The notes under the pieces were generated by a model, which saw only the letters and a program-made list of their open reading frames with translations, was not told the origin of the DNA and did no database searches. Below, in pieces: positions 23,001 through 35,015 of a stretch of DNA of 64,000 bases (position 1 is the stretch's first letter; the number at the start of each line of letters is the position of its first letter). The stretch comes from Pycnopodia helianthoides (taxonomy: Eukaryota; Echinodermata; Asteroidea; Forcipulatida; Asteriidae). Made by a program: the position numbers and the translations under genes. The DNA is taken from the NCBI GenBank assembly GCA_032158295.1, contig CM063252.1, forward strand, positions 12,951,164 through 13,015,163. The letters are read 5' to 3'.

Positions 23001-26000
23001 CTCGATGTTTGACACCATCTCGTACAGAAAGGTATTTTGCAAGGGCCAATTCCTTCAACGCTGTTAATACGTAGAACAGTGTACAGCATAATGGTAATAA
23101 ACTTGCGGGTACAACTATGTATAAAAACTCTTTTATGGAAGAAGTGTTGGTTCTGAGAAGAACTTAACGGTTAAAGTAATGAACCACTAGGGAAACTGAC
23201 TGGGTAAATTTCAAATAGTATGGGGTTGAACAAAGACAAATTGACTAGAGCGGGATTTGAGCCAGCGACCCCCGGAAACGTACCGGCGCTCTACCAACTG
23301 AGCTATCTAGCCCTACGTTGGCGGTCTCCCTATTAACAACACACAAAAAAGCTTATTTAGCAGAAATTAGTGTCTAAACAAAAATACACACCATCGCAGC
23401 TTTAAGACATTCAGCCACGGAGTGGGAACATTAATATAGGGGCCTAGTATCGTATTGTATCCATTCATGGAAAACAAATGAAAATTGTGTGCGTTCAATC
23501 AAAATGTTGACTTACATTTTTTTTTAAATTGAAAAATCATTACGGGAGAACCTACGTCAGTTTGTTTCAGTGAGGACTTGAAAGCTACTTAATTAATAAA
23601 AGTTAGGGTATCATTATTGACCCTTAATTGTATAATGTTTGTATTTTCCAGGGCGCTTCAGTTCTTCGAATGATGAGCTACTTCATAGGCAATGAAACCT
23701 TTCTCAAGGGTCTAACGGTAGTAACAATTTGTAGTCTCAAGTGAAATAATTCCAGATTCGAATTTTGTAATTAATACCGCATTGCGAACATAAAATTAAA
23801 CACACGGAGTTTGGGTTCTAGTCCCGGTCATGTCACTTGTGTCCTTGGGCAAGGTGCTTTACCATAATTGCTTTGTTCTTGGGATGTAGGACATTAAGCT
23901 TTAGGTCCCGTGTAACGCCAACCGTGATACAGTGCACGTAAAAGAACCAGAAAACATATCGTGTAAAAGTAGGGGGAAACCCCAGTGTTTCTGGTTCACA
24001 TAGCGAGCAGCCTTGTTTACAGGTTTCCTCAGGCTTGCGAGCTATGGTGATTAAATTCACTGGGGCGTCCTTGGTTTCATTAACAGTATGTAATAATACC
24101 ACATGGCTCTGAAAAACTTCGTTTTGCTTTGTCGTGAACTTTTTAACCTCAGTTACGACCTTCATCACTCGGTGCAGGATATTTTATGCACAATATACCA
24201 ATGCACTCAAAGCAAGGCTCGAAGCCAACACTTTTACACTTGAGATTTCGTACACAATGCAAGTCTTGTCAAACCCAACGAGAAAAAGTTATATTTTTCA
24301 ATATAAAACCCCCAATTATAACCTTAAAGCATACAGGTTATTGCCATAAAATGGTATGATAATAATAATGGCGTAGGTAGCGTTTGTGGCGCCCAGGGCC
24401 GGGAAAGAGGATGGTTCACCTGCAACTGTTGGCATTATTAGAAATAATAATAGGCTTAGATAGAAGCCGCAATCCCGTGGGAAACTAACATGCATAATTG
24501 GATTTCATCCTCGTGGTTTGAAGTTTGGCGGATTTGGCGCCCTCATTTGAAGGCTGCGCCCGGGCACGTGTGCCCCCTGTACCCCCAAACTGTACATCAC
24601 CAGATACAATGGTTGTAAATGACCCAACAACTTTCAAACTAACTATTTTGTTTTCGCAAAGCTTACTTTTTCTAGTCTGAAACAGTTATGTGCTTGAACT
24701 TCCCCCTGTTTGATTGTCACTTTCGTTAACTATGCAATGCAGTATTCCTCACAGTTTTAACCTTTATCGTTTTTTATTTTATTTTAACAGTATTACCTTC
24801 AAGCAAACAAGTACAGTAATGTCGACAATAGCGACCTATGGCTTCATCTGAGTACGGTAAGTTAGGTTGCGTTGCGGCACGCCTTTTGATATGCTCGACC
24901 ATCAGTGTGATAAAACAGATGCAATAGACTGCCAATTTCCAGGCTAATGTACTGACAGAAAACACAATTCGCACAAATTCTGTACACATTTTAATTACAC
25001 GTGGTGTTTGTGAGTTCAATATGAAATATTTTATATTATTCACGTCTAGAATAGCAGTTTCTAACAAGTGCATGATTCAATTCAGTTTACCTTTCAGAAA
25101 TGTTACTTTCGGAATAAGCTGTCACATTACATTTCTATTATTTGCTTCCAAACATTGGCTTGTTAATCTTTTTCAGATTAAAAAGATGAGCTTTTAAGTT
25201 ATTCATTATTTTCCAATGTTATTTTGATCGAGCCTTGAATAATTATCTACGCCTAGTTGCTTAAAGGCAGTGGATACTTTCGGTAATTACTCAAGAAATA
25301 CATTACCATAAAAACATACTCTAGAAGCACCTGAGAGCTGAGTATAAAACATTGTGAGAAACAACTCCCTCTGAAGTAACGTAGTTTTCGAGAAAGAGGT
25401 ATTTTCTCACTAATAAAATTTGAATCTGAAAAAGTCAGACATTTGAAAGCAGTGCAACGGGGTGTTTTTTCTTTCATTATTTCCTTGCAACTTCGTTGAC
25501 CAATTGAGCCCAAGTTTTCACAGGTTTATTGTATGCATAATGGGATACAATAAGTGAGGATACAGTTACCAAAAGTATATCCTGCCTTTAACCAGATGAT
25601 AATTTGTCCTGTTGTATGTGAAGCAGCAAGTTTGTAAATTTCACAAAAGGCAAAGGAACAGAAGAAAAGGAAGAAGGAATGAAAAAACCCACCAAAAACA
25701 ACAACACAGAAGAACAGTTTTTTTATCAGTAGTTTCGACAATCTCAACTGCACATTCCATTTTGCAGTTGATTTTCATTTGAGGTGAAATATGCATACAA
25801 AATGGAAGCTAGCTGCTGACTCCTTCATTCTTCCCTTCCAAATTTCCAAACAGGCAATGGATGAAGATGGCATTTCCCTTGGGGACGGAATGGACTTGGC
25901 GACCGTCATGAAAACCTGGATGCATCAGATGGGTTTCCCCGTCGTCAAAGTGGAGCGAGACTACACTGGCAGTGGTCAGATTACGGCCACAGTGGAGCAG

Positions 26001-29000
26001 AAACGCTTCCTGTCTGACCCGACCTCTGACACCACCACAGACTATCCAGACTTAGGGTGAGATCACCAAGATGACACCATTACTAACGCTGTAAAACATT
26101 ATCGCACAGAAACAATATTGTTTCAATATCTCTGTGTTTTTGTCTCTAGCTATTTCTGGTATGTGCCTCTGACTTACACAACCAGCAGTAGTCCCGACTT
26201 TGAGTCGCCAGGCACCAAGTGGATCAGACCGGAGGATGAATATGGTAAGTTAGCTCGGATCAAACTGAACAAGAAATCACACGGCTCACCGGGGGCAGAG
26301 ACAACTGGGAATGAGGGTTGGGGCGAGGTGGCTGGTTCACCCACAGACTCTAGTTAGTCTGAATGCTTTAGATGCTAGAGAAAAACCACGCCAGGGAAGA
26401 CTTGTTTGAAGACGAAATGAACTCTCCAATAGTTATGTCCACAGCACGCTATTGACACCACTGTGTAAACCAAACTGTGGAGCAGAAAAAGCCTTCTGTC
26501 TGTCCAAACTTTGAGTCGCCGAGCATCTTGTGAAAACCAAACCCATAACACCTTACACCACTTCAACCCTAATGACCAACATTTGCAACTGATTCAGGAT
26601 GGCTGCAGAGCAATTATGGGATTATTTTTATTTATTTATTTTATTTATTTATGTCATCTTTAATGAGGGTAGACTCCAATCAGTGCTCAGCACTGCTTTC
26701 CATGGGGCCCTCAGTACATATTTTATTAAACAAAGATTATAAAAATAAACATATTAAGTAAAACGAAATTATAACACCAAATATATAACAAAAACAAATT
26801 AAATCCAATTAAATATACATAGAAATTAACACCAAATGTACCATAAAAGACCTTATTTTATATTACAGATCATTTGAATTTAAAATGTGTTCCTTGACAT
26901 GCTTTTTGAAACTCAGGATAGTTGGCAAGCTTTTAATGGCAAGTGGAAGCTCATTCCATGACCTTGATTATTAAGTAACAGTTTTGACAAATTATATGTC
27001 TTTCAATTAATCGCCAATAGTAGTTGACATCTTCTGTTAACATCTTAAAGTCAAGACTTTCATAGACTTCCTCCATGATGTAATTGATAGTTACCCTGGA
27101 GACAACTGGGAGCAGCACTGATTGGTTGCTGCTGAACGTCGATCAGAGAGGAATCTACAGAGTCAACTACGATGATCAGAATTGGCAATTACTCAAAGAT
27201 CAGCTGGAATCGAATCACAAGGTGAGAATTTCAAAACTCTTGAGTCCCTTAATGTCAAAGTAGTGAGTAACATGCATCATCGGCTACAACACCTCCTTCA
27301 GGCAATCTTAAGGATGAAAGTAATTGCTCACACAAAGTTCTGAATCTAGTAGCAAAACATTTGGTGGCATGCACCCCTAGTCAGTTATAGATTTCAAGGA
27401 GCCTTTGGGAGTGGTAGCTACAGCAGTAGATAACCACAACGGTACACAAGTACTGAACAACGCCAGGCCTCTAAAAGTGTAACCTCTTCAAACTCTTTCA
27501 TCTCCGTAAAAGTGTGTCAATATTTGTCTGCTTTTCAATATTAAAGGCAATATCCACAGCTAGTCGAGCAGCCCTGATCAGCGATGCCTTCAGCTTGGCC
27601 GCAGCCTCTGAGATCAATCAAAGTAGAGCCTTCGACATGACCACTTACCTGAAAGAAGAGAGAGACTATGTGCCATGGTATGCAGTAGACAGTGCCCTGA
27701 GTAACACAGAGAGAACCCTACAAAGATCAAGTGCCTTTGGTAACTTTAAGGTAAGCGTGATGGTCAAACTGGTATTTATCACAAAAGCCAATTGTGCTGA
27801 AAGGGAGGAATTATTCGAATGACAAACTCATCAAAACAAATTGTTCCTACGAAGTAGAGATGAGTGACACATGCTGTACAACCATCAGTTACTACCAACC
27901 AGACTGAAACTCCGGAAAGTCCTTCCTAATGTGCCTAACTTCACTGGAAGGCTCCATTGAAAAGGCACGCCTACACCACTAGCAGAATGAAAGGTTCTCT
28001 AATGAAGCAGAAGATAGAAAGATGGATATGTCTCCGGAGAAAGCCTTCAACAGCGTGCTTCAATTAACTGAACAGCTGTGAAAGCTCCAAACAGGCTTCA
28101 AAACCAGATATGGTCGAACCGCAGTGTCACTAAAAAAAAGATTGGGAAAACCTTCCTACTAAGGGGACAGAAACGAGCAGTGACTGCAGCGAACCACAAA
28201 CTAAGCCACGTCCTAAGCTGCCACGAAGTGTACACAAAACTGACCTACATGTCGCAGCCTTTACAGAAGGGTACACACAGGTGTTCCGACACTCCTAGGT
28301 TCCGACAACCCTAATGAATTTTCCTAATTCTAATCCTAACCCTATTCATAACCAAAGCCTGTTGATCATGAGGGGTTGTCGGAACATAAGGGTGTCGGAT
28401 CATAGAGCAGTCACTGTATAGAAGTAACTCTCTTTGTGGCGTGTCAAGGCCAAGCGGTCTAGTTCACCAGACCCAAGCTCTGGTGTTATCAGCAGCAGAT
28501 TGTTGGTTCGAATCCCGGTCACGACACTTGTACCCTTAACCATAATTGCTTCGTATTAAGTTGGGAAGGTAGTGCATTCTGCTGTACCAGCCAGGCTCCT
28601 AATGGATGATACCCATGCCTATATCCTTACGGGCTGTGAAGGGGGTAACCCTGTTTCAGCCCCAGGAGTAGGTGGCAACCTGCCCCTGGTGACAGTTGGT
28701 TTAGGTCAACAGCCCAAATCAGTTAAGTGTAGCCCTCACCTTGAAGTGGCTGTCCGGCCTTTAGAATTGGGGACTATATCATAAATGTTTTTTTTTTTAA
28801 AGACAAGTAAAAAGTCAATAAAATGGCAGTCCATACTAGGTATTGCATACCAGTGAAAAACTGCACCACAACATGTGCATTATTTGTATGGTTTGAGATG
28901 ACATTTGAAAAATAAAGAGACTAATCTGGTTTATCTTTTCATTAAACACTTCTTCCAAAATATAGAAATACATGAGGGGACAGGTCACTCCAATGTATGA

Positions 29001-32000
29001 GTTTGTGGGATGGACCAACACAGGGGACCATCAAACAAGGTTGGTAACCCAAAGGCCTGGAACACAATGTGTAAATACAAACAACTTGAACTTTGATTTG
29101 TAAAATCAGTCATTATAGCAAAAAATAAATGATATGATTCCCAAATGACTCAATAACACAAATTTGAAAATATGCTTAGCAAAACAACCAGGCGGACTTT
29201 CTAAAGATAATAAATATGAGAGTGATGGCAGTTCTGTTTCTAATAAACTGTTGTCTTTGTGGCACGTCATTGCCAGATGATCAAGCGCACTGGACTCAAG
29301 CTCTGGTGTTTCTGATCAGCAGAGTGCGGGTTTGAGTCCCGGTCTAGACACTTGTGTCCTTAAAGTAGGACACTTGACCATTGTTGCTTCATCCTTCGGA
29401 TGGGACGTAAAGCCGTAAGTCCCACGTGTTGTATGATGCATATAAAAGAACCCACTTTTCGTTAAGAGAAGGAGTTCACCAGAGTGTTTCTGGCATGGTA
29501 GGCTGCATAAGGTTTGCATCACATCACCATCAAACCGTTACAACTGCATGATTTAGGTGTATAATAGGTCTTTTTATTCCAAGCATAGCTCTCCGAACCT
29601 GTAAAAAATTATGAGCACTTTAGGACACTCTTCGTAAGTGAAAAGCCCTATCTAAGAACTGCGTATTATTCTTCTTCTTCTTTTCCTTCAGGTTAAATCA
29701 AGGTCTTGCCTTAAGTATGGCATGTCGTTATAATAATAAAGAATGCATGCAAGCATCTTTAGATCTCTACTCACAGTGGATGGCATCTCCAACTGAAAAT
29801 GTGTAAGTTGATCATGCAGTGTCCCGATAGTTAAAAAAGTGTCACGTCAGTGTCATCTTCTGATGTGCCTTTCTAGTCCAGTGTGGACTAGAATGTCACT
29901 TGATTGTGTATGGTGTCACTCAATGTCACCTAGGGGCGAGTGATGATTCTCATTAAGTTGTCACGTTGTGTCACTTGTTGGTGGATTGTGTAACAATGTG
30001 TCACTGACTTGTCCAACTTTGATATTACTTCAGAGTGCATCCAGACATTCAACCTACAGTGTACTGCTCAGCCATCGCAGCAGGTGGACAGGACGAGTGG
30101 GACTTTGCTTTTGATGTTTACAGGAACCCCAACACTCCACCGCCTGTTAAAGACAGACTGGTGCAGGCAATGGGATGCAGTCAACAACCCTGGATACTGA
30201 GCACGTAAGGGTCAGATAAAACAGGTTACACACCTAAGTTCCAATACCCCTACGTTCTGACACCCCTAGTGTATTCCTAAACCTTACTCTACTCTTACCC
30301 TAACCCTAACCCTAACCCTAACCCTAACCCTAACCCTAACCCTTACCCTGGCGTGTAAATCACACAGAGGTTTTGAAGAAAGTGAGTGACAAATCTTACG
30401 CCCACCCAATCATGTCCAGAAAATATTATGACACTGACTAGCCATGGTCATCTTCAGCCTGACACAGGAATTTCCCATCAAAGTTTTTGTGGATAATCAT
30501 GAAACCTCCTAAATTGCAACATTTGTGAGGTTCCGGGTGTAGGATAAGTGGAAACGCAGGTCTGCCAGCCATTTTGGAGTAAGTTTCACACTTTTCTAAC
30601 CTCATCCTTGCTACAGAGAATGAGGACGAGGTTAGAAAAGTGTGAAAACTTACTTTAAAAATGGCAGGCAGACCTGCATTTCCACTTATCCTACACCGGG
30701 AACCTCCCAGATGTTGCAATTTAGGAGGTTTACAGACTATGTGCATCACCGGAAATACAAAACAACAGCTTTGGACACAATGTGGACTATATATTTCTCC
30801 CTTTTGAAAATTTCAATCGTGACAATAAAGGGAAAACCCTGTAGCGGGTTGAGAAATCACAAGCCTGCTGCAGGGAACTGAGCTACTCTGTACCAATATC
30901 AATACTAAGTACGAGTACTGCAGTACTGCCTTGGGATGTAACCAACAATAATTGTTGTTCAACCGCTAAGAAACACTTTCATGTACATTATTTGAAAGAC
31001 AGTTAGTCTATTTCCAGCATTTCTTGATAACATACAGGTATCTGAAATATGTTCTTGGTGACACTATTACTAAGGCCAAAGATGAAGTAAATGCCATCGT
31101 TGCTGTAGCTAATAATGCCGTGGGACTTCCTATAGCTTGGGACTTCTTCAGGGCTAACTGGGATTTCATCAGGACTCGGTAAGTACACCAAATAAAATCA
31201 CTTGAGAATCTCCTTTATCATAAAACCATGTTCCTGACATTATTCGGCTATAAAACACACAACAGCACAAGGTTCAAGAGATAATACCATGAAAGTACCT
31301 GTAGAAGAGGCTTAGGGAGGAGACAGAAGCATCCGACAGAAAGAGGTTCAAGAGATGATATCATGAAGGTACCTCTAGAAGAGGTCTAGGGAGGAAACAG
31401 AAGCGTCCGACAGAAAGAGGTTCAATTAAGAGATAATAGCATGAAAGTACCCGCAGAAAAGGATTACGGAGGAGACAGAGGTGTCTGACAGAAAGAGGTT
31501 CAAGACATAATACCATGAAAGTACCTGCAGAAGATGCTTAGGGAGGAGACAGAAGCGTCTGACTGAAAGAGGTTCAAGAGATGATACCATGAAGGTACCT
31601 GTAGAAGAGGCTTAGGGAGGAGACAGAAGCGTCCGACAGAAAGAGGTTCAAGAGATGATGCAAGGTCTTGTTGTGGTTACCTGATTATAATCAGCTTGCT
31701 GCTGAAATCTGCCAAGAAAGGATGAGTGACTTGCTGGAGCACCGGTCCAGATATGACTGCAGTGAAAAATGCGGCAAGTTGTGTTGCAACATTTGTGGAA
31801 AGCGCCAACCATTCCTGTGCAGCTCTTTTCCACATTGGCAGAATTGAATGTCATATCCACTCTCTTTGCAAACTGCAGTTGCACAGCAGCATCAGCTTCC
31901 AAATAGATTAAATTTGCAGATAATTCACTTATTGTTTGTTATTTTACTCTACCCCGCAGCTATGGCGACAGTGTGTTTCTACTGAAAGAAATGATCATTG

Positions 32001-33048
32001 GGGTATTGTCCAATCTGAACACTCCATTTGAACTGGAATCTGTAAGTCTGCTCAGAACCCCCCCCCTCCCCCCGCCACCCCACTAACAAAAATACACAAG
32101 AATTAACAAGAATGGTTTGTTGACAAACACAAATGCCCCGCTGAGATTAATCTCATTCTCCTTGAGTTATCACTGGGTAAATATTTTCATTTTGTTTATG
32201 CCACAATTACCCTTAGGCTTCTTGGGGATCCCAAGACCAAAACACACACCAAGTTTGGAGTTGATACCCCCAAGTTCTTCTTGAGTTATTGCTCCGACAA
32301 TGATTGCGCACACTCACGGACACACGCAAGGACGTGTCAAACACAATGTAATTATGCCCCTTTGGCTTCTCCAGCTGGGCATACAAATATATCTACATGT
32401 ATTGTTTGTAAAGTCAAAAACTTAATGGATGGTTAATACACTAAAAAACAAGACGAACAAACTCACTCCGCAGCAGTGAAGTTAATAACGAGAAGTCCCC
32501 TCGACCCACTAAGCGAAAGTAGTAGTCCCGGCCGATTTCCTACCTCCCGCCAAGTTAACAGTTATTAAGCAGGACAGTTCTTTTCAGAACTGAGAAGTCT
32601 CCCGAATTCCCAAATTCTATTCCAGAGAATAGATAGCATGACAAGTTCTCTAAAGAACAAAAATCTACACAGCAAAGTAGATATACACATGGTGTTACCG
32701 CAAACCGAACATACATTGACACCTTACCATGCAATGCCTCAAAAACCATAAAAAAGAAAAGAGAGAGAAACAATTTATATTTCTGATAATGTACACATGT
32801 CACATGTTTGTTGACATAAACTTTAACTGTCGATCATTGCCATGTATACAAAAGGGAAAGGGTGAATCTGAGATTCAAGTTTTTTGTTTTTTTGTTTTGG
32901 ACAGTTGGAGAGGTTTTTGGCAGACCATCCTGACCAAGGGACTGGGGCGAGTGCTTTTACTAAGGCCGTCGCTGTGGTCAAGGGCAACATCCAATGGATT
33001 GAACAGAACTATGAAGATGTTAATCAATGGCTCCAGGCTGCTGTGTAA
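16983..33048 (+). CDS. Aminopeptidase N-like M1 metallopeptidase, gene A (19 exons, complete)
   Basis: Exons: 16983-17092, 17912-18340, 19166-19442, 20078-20204, 21416-21570, 22116-22229, 22897-23031, 23652-23717, 24791-24856, 25854-26056, 26150-26244, 27091-27221, 27547-27750, 28966-29039, 29692-29802, 30034-30204, 31038-31178, 31960-32041, 32905-33048. All junctions are GT-AG, and phases match to give 944 residues and TAA, close to the usual M1 length (human APN is 967). Layout: short cytosolic tail and signal anchor (about residues 10-31), Ser/Thr/Pro stalk, N-terminal beta domain (from about 60), GAMEN exopeptidase motif 325-329, zinc site HELVH 361-365 with Glu384 exactly 18 residues on, probable transition-state Tyr447 (ISYRKGASVLRM), then the helical ERAP1-like C domain (about 600-940). 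The enzyme should remove N-terminal residues from extracellular peptides. Which APN-family orthologue it is cannot be decided here. Confidence 0.93.
19166..19442 (+). CDS. Gene A exon 3: N-terminal domain, conversion-like tract
   Basis: It encodes the conserved [20 protein letters not shown] block of the M1 N-terminal domain. Positions 19199-19390 differ at only about 12 of 192 bases from the minus-strand gene B exon 3 (50657-50848). The ends of the same exon and neighbouring exons are far more diverged. Confidence 0.9.
20233..20595. mobile_element. Foldback MITE with TGACGTCA in its termini
   Basis: The arms (about 20233-20370 and 20465-20595) are inverted copies. They start attgacgtcatca and share cgccatcttagaggta, acaatggaaaa(a)cgc and tcttcttttgacctctagcc. 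Total length is 363 bp with no coding. It lies in intron 4 of gene A. Confidence 0.8.
21416..21570 (+). CDS. Gene A exon 5: GAMEN and HEXXH
   Basis: It carries SGAMENWGL (substrate N-terminus recognition) and ends with AHELVHQ, so both zinc-binding His residues and the catalytic Glu lie in this exon. The third zinc ligand (WLNEGFA) is in the next exon, 22116-22229. Confidence 0.93.
21781..21860. repeat. Small foldback, about 33-bp arms
   Basis: cctgacgtttcaaccctggc followed by agagtctttctcg is mirrored by cgagaaagactttgctagag followed by tcgaaacgtcagg. Intron 5 of gene A. Confidence 0.7.
22358..22730. mobile_element. Foldback MITE, about 170-bp arms
   Basis: The arms start agggacacgttgctttgg and end ccaaggcaacgtgtccct. 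They meet at a short loop near 22540-22555, flanked by ccgccattttgt and acaaaatggcgg. It lies in intron 6 of gene A, between the zinc-ligand exon and exon 7. Confidence 0.8.
23175..23345 (-). mobile_element. SINE family A (tRNA-derived), inverted copy
   Basis: The complement reads gggctagatagctcagttgg then tagagcgccgg and ends ggctcaaatcccgctctagt. This is a tRNA-like A box and B box followed by the family tail (tttgttcaacccc...). Other copies lie at 33175-33450, 51400-51540, 51785-52030 and 61310-61560. Confidence 0.75.
23815..24110 (+). mobile_element. SINE family B, 3' portion
   Basis: It starts within the B-box region (gggttctagtcccggtcatg then acttgtgtccttgggcaagg) and continues into the family body (cagtgtttctggttcacata, tttacaggtttcctcaggct). 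The tRNA-like head is missing or diverged. Intron 8 of gene A. Confidence 0.7.
25261..25591 (+). mobile_element. TTAA-flanked element, 'CTGGACAC' family
   Basis: It runs from ttaaaggcagtggatacttt to aaagtatatcctgcctttaa, with TTAA at both ends and imperfect inverted termini. Internal words match the copies at 53961-54344 and 60015-60392. Intron 9 of gene A. Confidence 0.75.
26620..26990 (-). mobile_element. LINE 3' end remnant
   Basis: The minus strand at about 26870-26965 reads [20 protein letters not shown] and then VKEHILNSN, the usual end of a LINE reverse-transcriptase protein. The following sequence towards 26620 ends in a TTTA-rich (plus strand) tail consistent with a retroposon 3' end. 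Intron 11 of gene A. Confidence 0.7.
28437..28790 (+). mobile_element. SINE family B, subtype 1
   Basis: The tRNA-like head gtggcgtgtcaaggccaagc leads to a B box in ggttcgaatcccggtcacga, followed by cttgtacccttaaccataat. The body words acccatgcctatatccttac and gcccaaatcagttaagtgta are shared only with the copy at 52980-53345. Intron 13 of gene A. Confidence 0.8.
29257..29560 (+). mobile_element. SINE family B, subtype 2
   Basis: The head tttgtggcacgtcattgcca leads to ggtttgagtcccggtctaga, then tgggacgtaaagccgtaagt and an acccacttttcgttaagaga body. It shares its body with 34706-35015. Intron 14 of gene A. Confidence 0.75.
30291..30346 (+). repeat. Interstitial telomeric repeat, (CCCTAA)n
   Basis: About eight near-perfect ccctaa units (TTAGGG on the other strand) flanked by ttaccc variants. 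It lies in intron 16 of gene A. TTAGGG is the common metazoan telomere repeat. Confidence 0.93.
30502..30731. mobile_element. Foldback MITE, about 105-bp arms
   Basis: aaacctcctaaattgcaaca is mirrored by tgttgcaatttaggaggttt. Inner arms share ggataagtggaaa(c/t)gcaggt and gttagaaaagtgtgaaa. The loop is under 20 bases. Intron 16 of gene A. Confidence 0.85.
31269..31660 (+). repeat. Minisatellite, about 74-bp unit, about 5 copies
   Basis: Each unit contains ggttcaagagat(g/a)atacca, a tgaaagtacctgtagaagag core, gcttagggaggagacagaag and tccgacagaaaga. Units differ by small substitutions and one short insertion. Intron 17 of gene A. Confidence 0.9.
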
Positions 33049-33168
33049 CTCGGATGTTCCCTGGATGCAATTCCGGGTGGTTTGAAAGTGAAGCTGCCAT
33101 CTCTCTGTAGCAGAAATGAACCCTTGTTATGTCAGTTTCCATTTTTGGTTGATTACTTTATATGTGAA

Positions 33169-33174
33169 ATTAAA
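33169..33174 (+). promoter_or_regulatory. Candidate polyadenylation signal of gene A
   Basis: ATTAAA lies about 120 bases after the gene A stop and abuts the start of a SINE family A copy (agttgcatcccctta). The gene's 3' end may coincide with this insertion. Placement is inference. Confidence 0.4.
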
Positions 33175-33450
33175 AGTTGCATCCCCTTAAAGGTGATCCC
33201 TCTGCTGTAGCTTCCCAGGTTGTATCGTAAACTTGGGTGTGATCCCTGGCTATACGGCAGTTACAGTGCAGTTACAGAGTGCCAGTCAGAACGGCTTCTG
33301 ACTGGCACTCCCGAAAAAAGATATTTACAAAATAGGGAGACTGCCAACATAGGGCAAGACAGCTCTGGTGGTAGAGCGCCCCCACATTAATCCAGAGGTC
33401 ACAGGTTCAAGTCCCGCTCTAGAAAAATATTCTTTGTTCAACTCCCCAGA
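33175..33450 (+). mobile_element. SINE family A, full-length-like copy
   Basis: It starts agttgcatccccttaaaggt and carries gactggcactcccgaa, a tRNA-like part (ctctggtggtagagcgcccc ... ggttcaagtcccgctctaga) and the tail ttctttgttcaactcc. The same order is seen at 51776-52030. Confidence 0.8.
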
Positions 33451-35015
33451 AATATATATATTTTTAAATAGAGGAAACTGCCAATCACACAAAACTTTAA
33501 ACGGTGCTTTTCAGTTTTCTATTGCACTAAAAAGGAGGGAAAAGAGGAAAGCAGCTGATCCACTGAAAAGTTGACTGCCCGGTAGCTAACGAGTCTCTCA
33601 CATTGGAGAACATTACCAATTGCATAATAGTCACAACAAGTGCCTTTTCATTCCTGACATCAAGGACAAAACAAACAGGGTGCAATCTCTTCATTTTGTC
33701 TGCAAAAACAGTTGACAATTTGAAAGTGAGGTAAGCCCATCAAGGAGTCATCAGAGTTTGTAAATTTAGATAATCGGGGCAACCAACTGGCAACCAACAA
33801 ACATTTTTTTTTGGACACCCAAATAAACGGAAGAGACAAATCTATGGGGACAAATCACATGATCAGATTTTATTACACATTAAGACTTGATATGGGTTAG
33901 GTGTTAGTAGAAGTACTTTTCTTCAATAATTTTTTACAAATCTATAGTCTGATGCATCTTTCGCAAAATTGCATAGACTTTGCTAAAATAATGTCTTAGT
34001 ATTAACATTTTTTTTTTTTTTAACATTTATAGTATCAAAATACACAACTACTTTTGATTTCAAGTTCTGTCATCACGGAGTGTGGGTTCAGAATCCCGGC
34101 CTTGCTGGTCGGGATGCTTGTGTCCTTGAGCAGGATACTTCACTGTGAGTGCTTCGTTCTTCGGATGGGACGTAAAGCCATCGGTCTCGGTAGTGCACGA
34201 AAGAGAACCCAGAAGTCTCATCATGAAAGATTGTAGGGGTTTACCACGGTGTTTCTGGTTCTCCGCAAGAACACCCCCGTCTACAGGTTGTGTCCGACTT
34301 CCGAGTAACAGTGATTAAGTTTGAGGCATTGTTGGTTTCATTACCAGAAAAATAACAGTAGAAAATATTAACAATTAAGATTTTAAATTTAAAAATCTAT
34401 AAAAACTATACTATCTCTAAGCTAGTATGACCCTTCTGATAAGTGACAAGTATTACGGGTAACTATTTTCATAGTCAATAGTAGTCAGGGTTAGCATTGA
34501 TTTTGTCAGGGTGTAACTTCAACGAACAAGTTTATATTAATAACATGCAGAGAACCTTTTAGTATGGTCTTTCCGAGTTGATCTTTTCTTGTGTGTTTGG
34601 ACTATTTAGTAACGTGGAGAGAATGTCAGTTTCAAGAACTGGTTTCCAAAACAATGCATTTCTTATCCGCTAGCTGTTTGCTTTTTGAGTAAACTTGGTT
34701 TCAAGGCCCGTCCTGGCAGAACGGTCCAGTGCACCGTACTCAAGCTCTGCTGTTTCTGATCAGCGTGGGTTCAAGTCCCAGACTTGACACTTGTGTCCTT
34801 AAGCAAGACACTCGACCATTATTGCTTCATCGTTCGGATTGGACGTCAAAAGAACCCAGTTACACCTATCGCTAAGAGAAGAGTTTGCCCCGGTGTTTCT
34901 GGCAGTGGCTGCTGAGTGTGCCACAGCACCTTTTTAGTTTCTCTTTCTTAAAGCGCCTAGAGCACCTTATTGGTCGATACGTGCGCTACATAGGTCTCCA
35001 GTGTTATTATTATTA
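33451..35015 (+). repeat. Convergent intergenic region with two SINE family B copies
   Basis: The interval between the 3' ends of genes A and B contains SINE B copies at about 34055-34350 and 34706-35015. Both have ggttcaa/gggttca B-box words, acttgtgtccttgagcaaga-like text and tgggacgtaaagcc-like text. No exon is seen. Confidence 0.65.

Larger units (their letters stand above)
17093..32904. repeat. Repeats inside gene A introns (overview)
   Basis: Intron 2 holds a gggtcagaat-family copy (about 18853-19100). Intron 4 holds a foldback (20233-20595) and another gggtcagaat copy with a C-run (about 20918-21150). Intron 5 holds a small hairpin. Intron 6 holds a foldback, and intron 7 an inverted SINE. 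Later introns hold further SINEs, a LINE remnant, telomeric repeats, a foldback and a 74-bp tandem array. Intron 18 (32042-32904) holds a dispersed repeat with cacacaccaagtttggagtt and cgcacactcacggacacacg words. The clear cases are listed separately. Confidence 0.6.
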
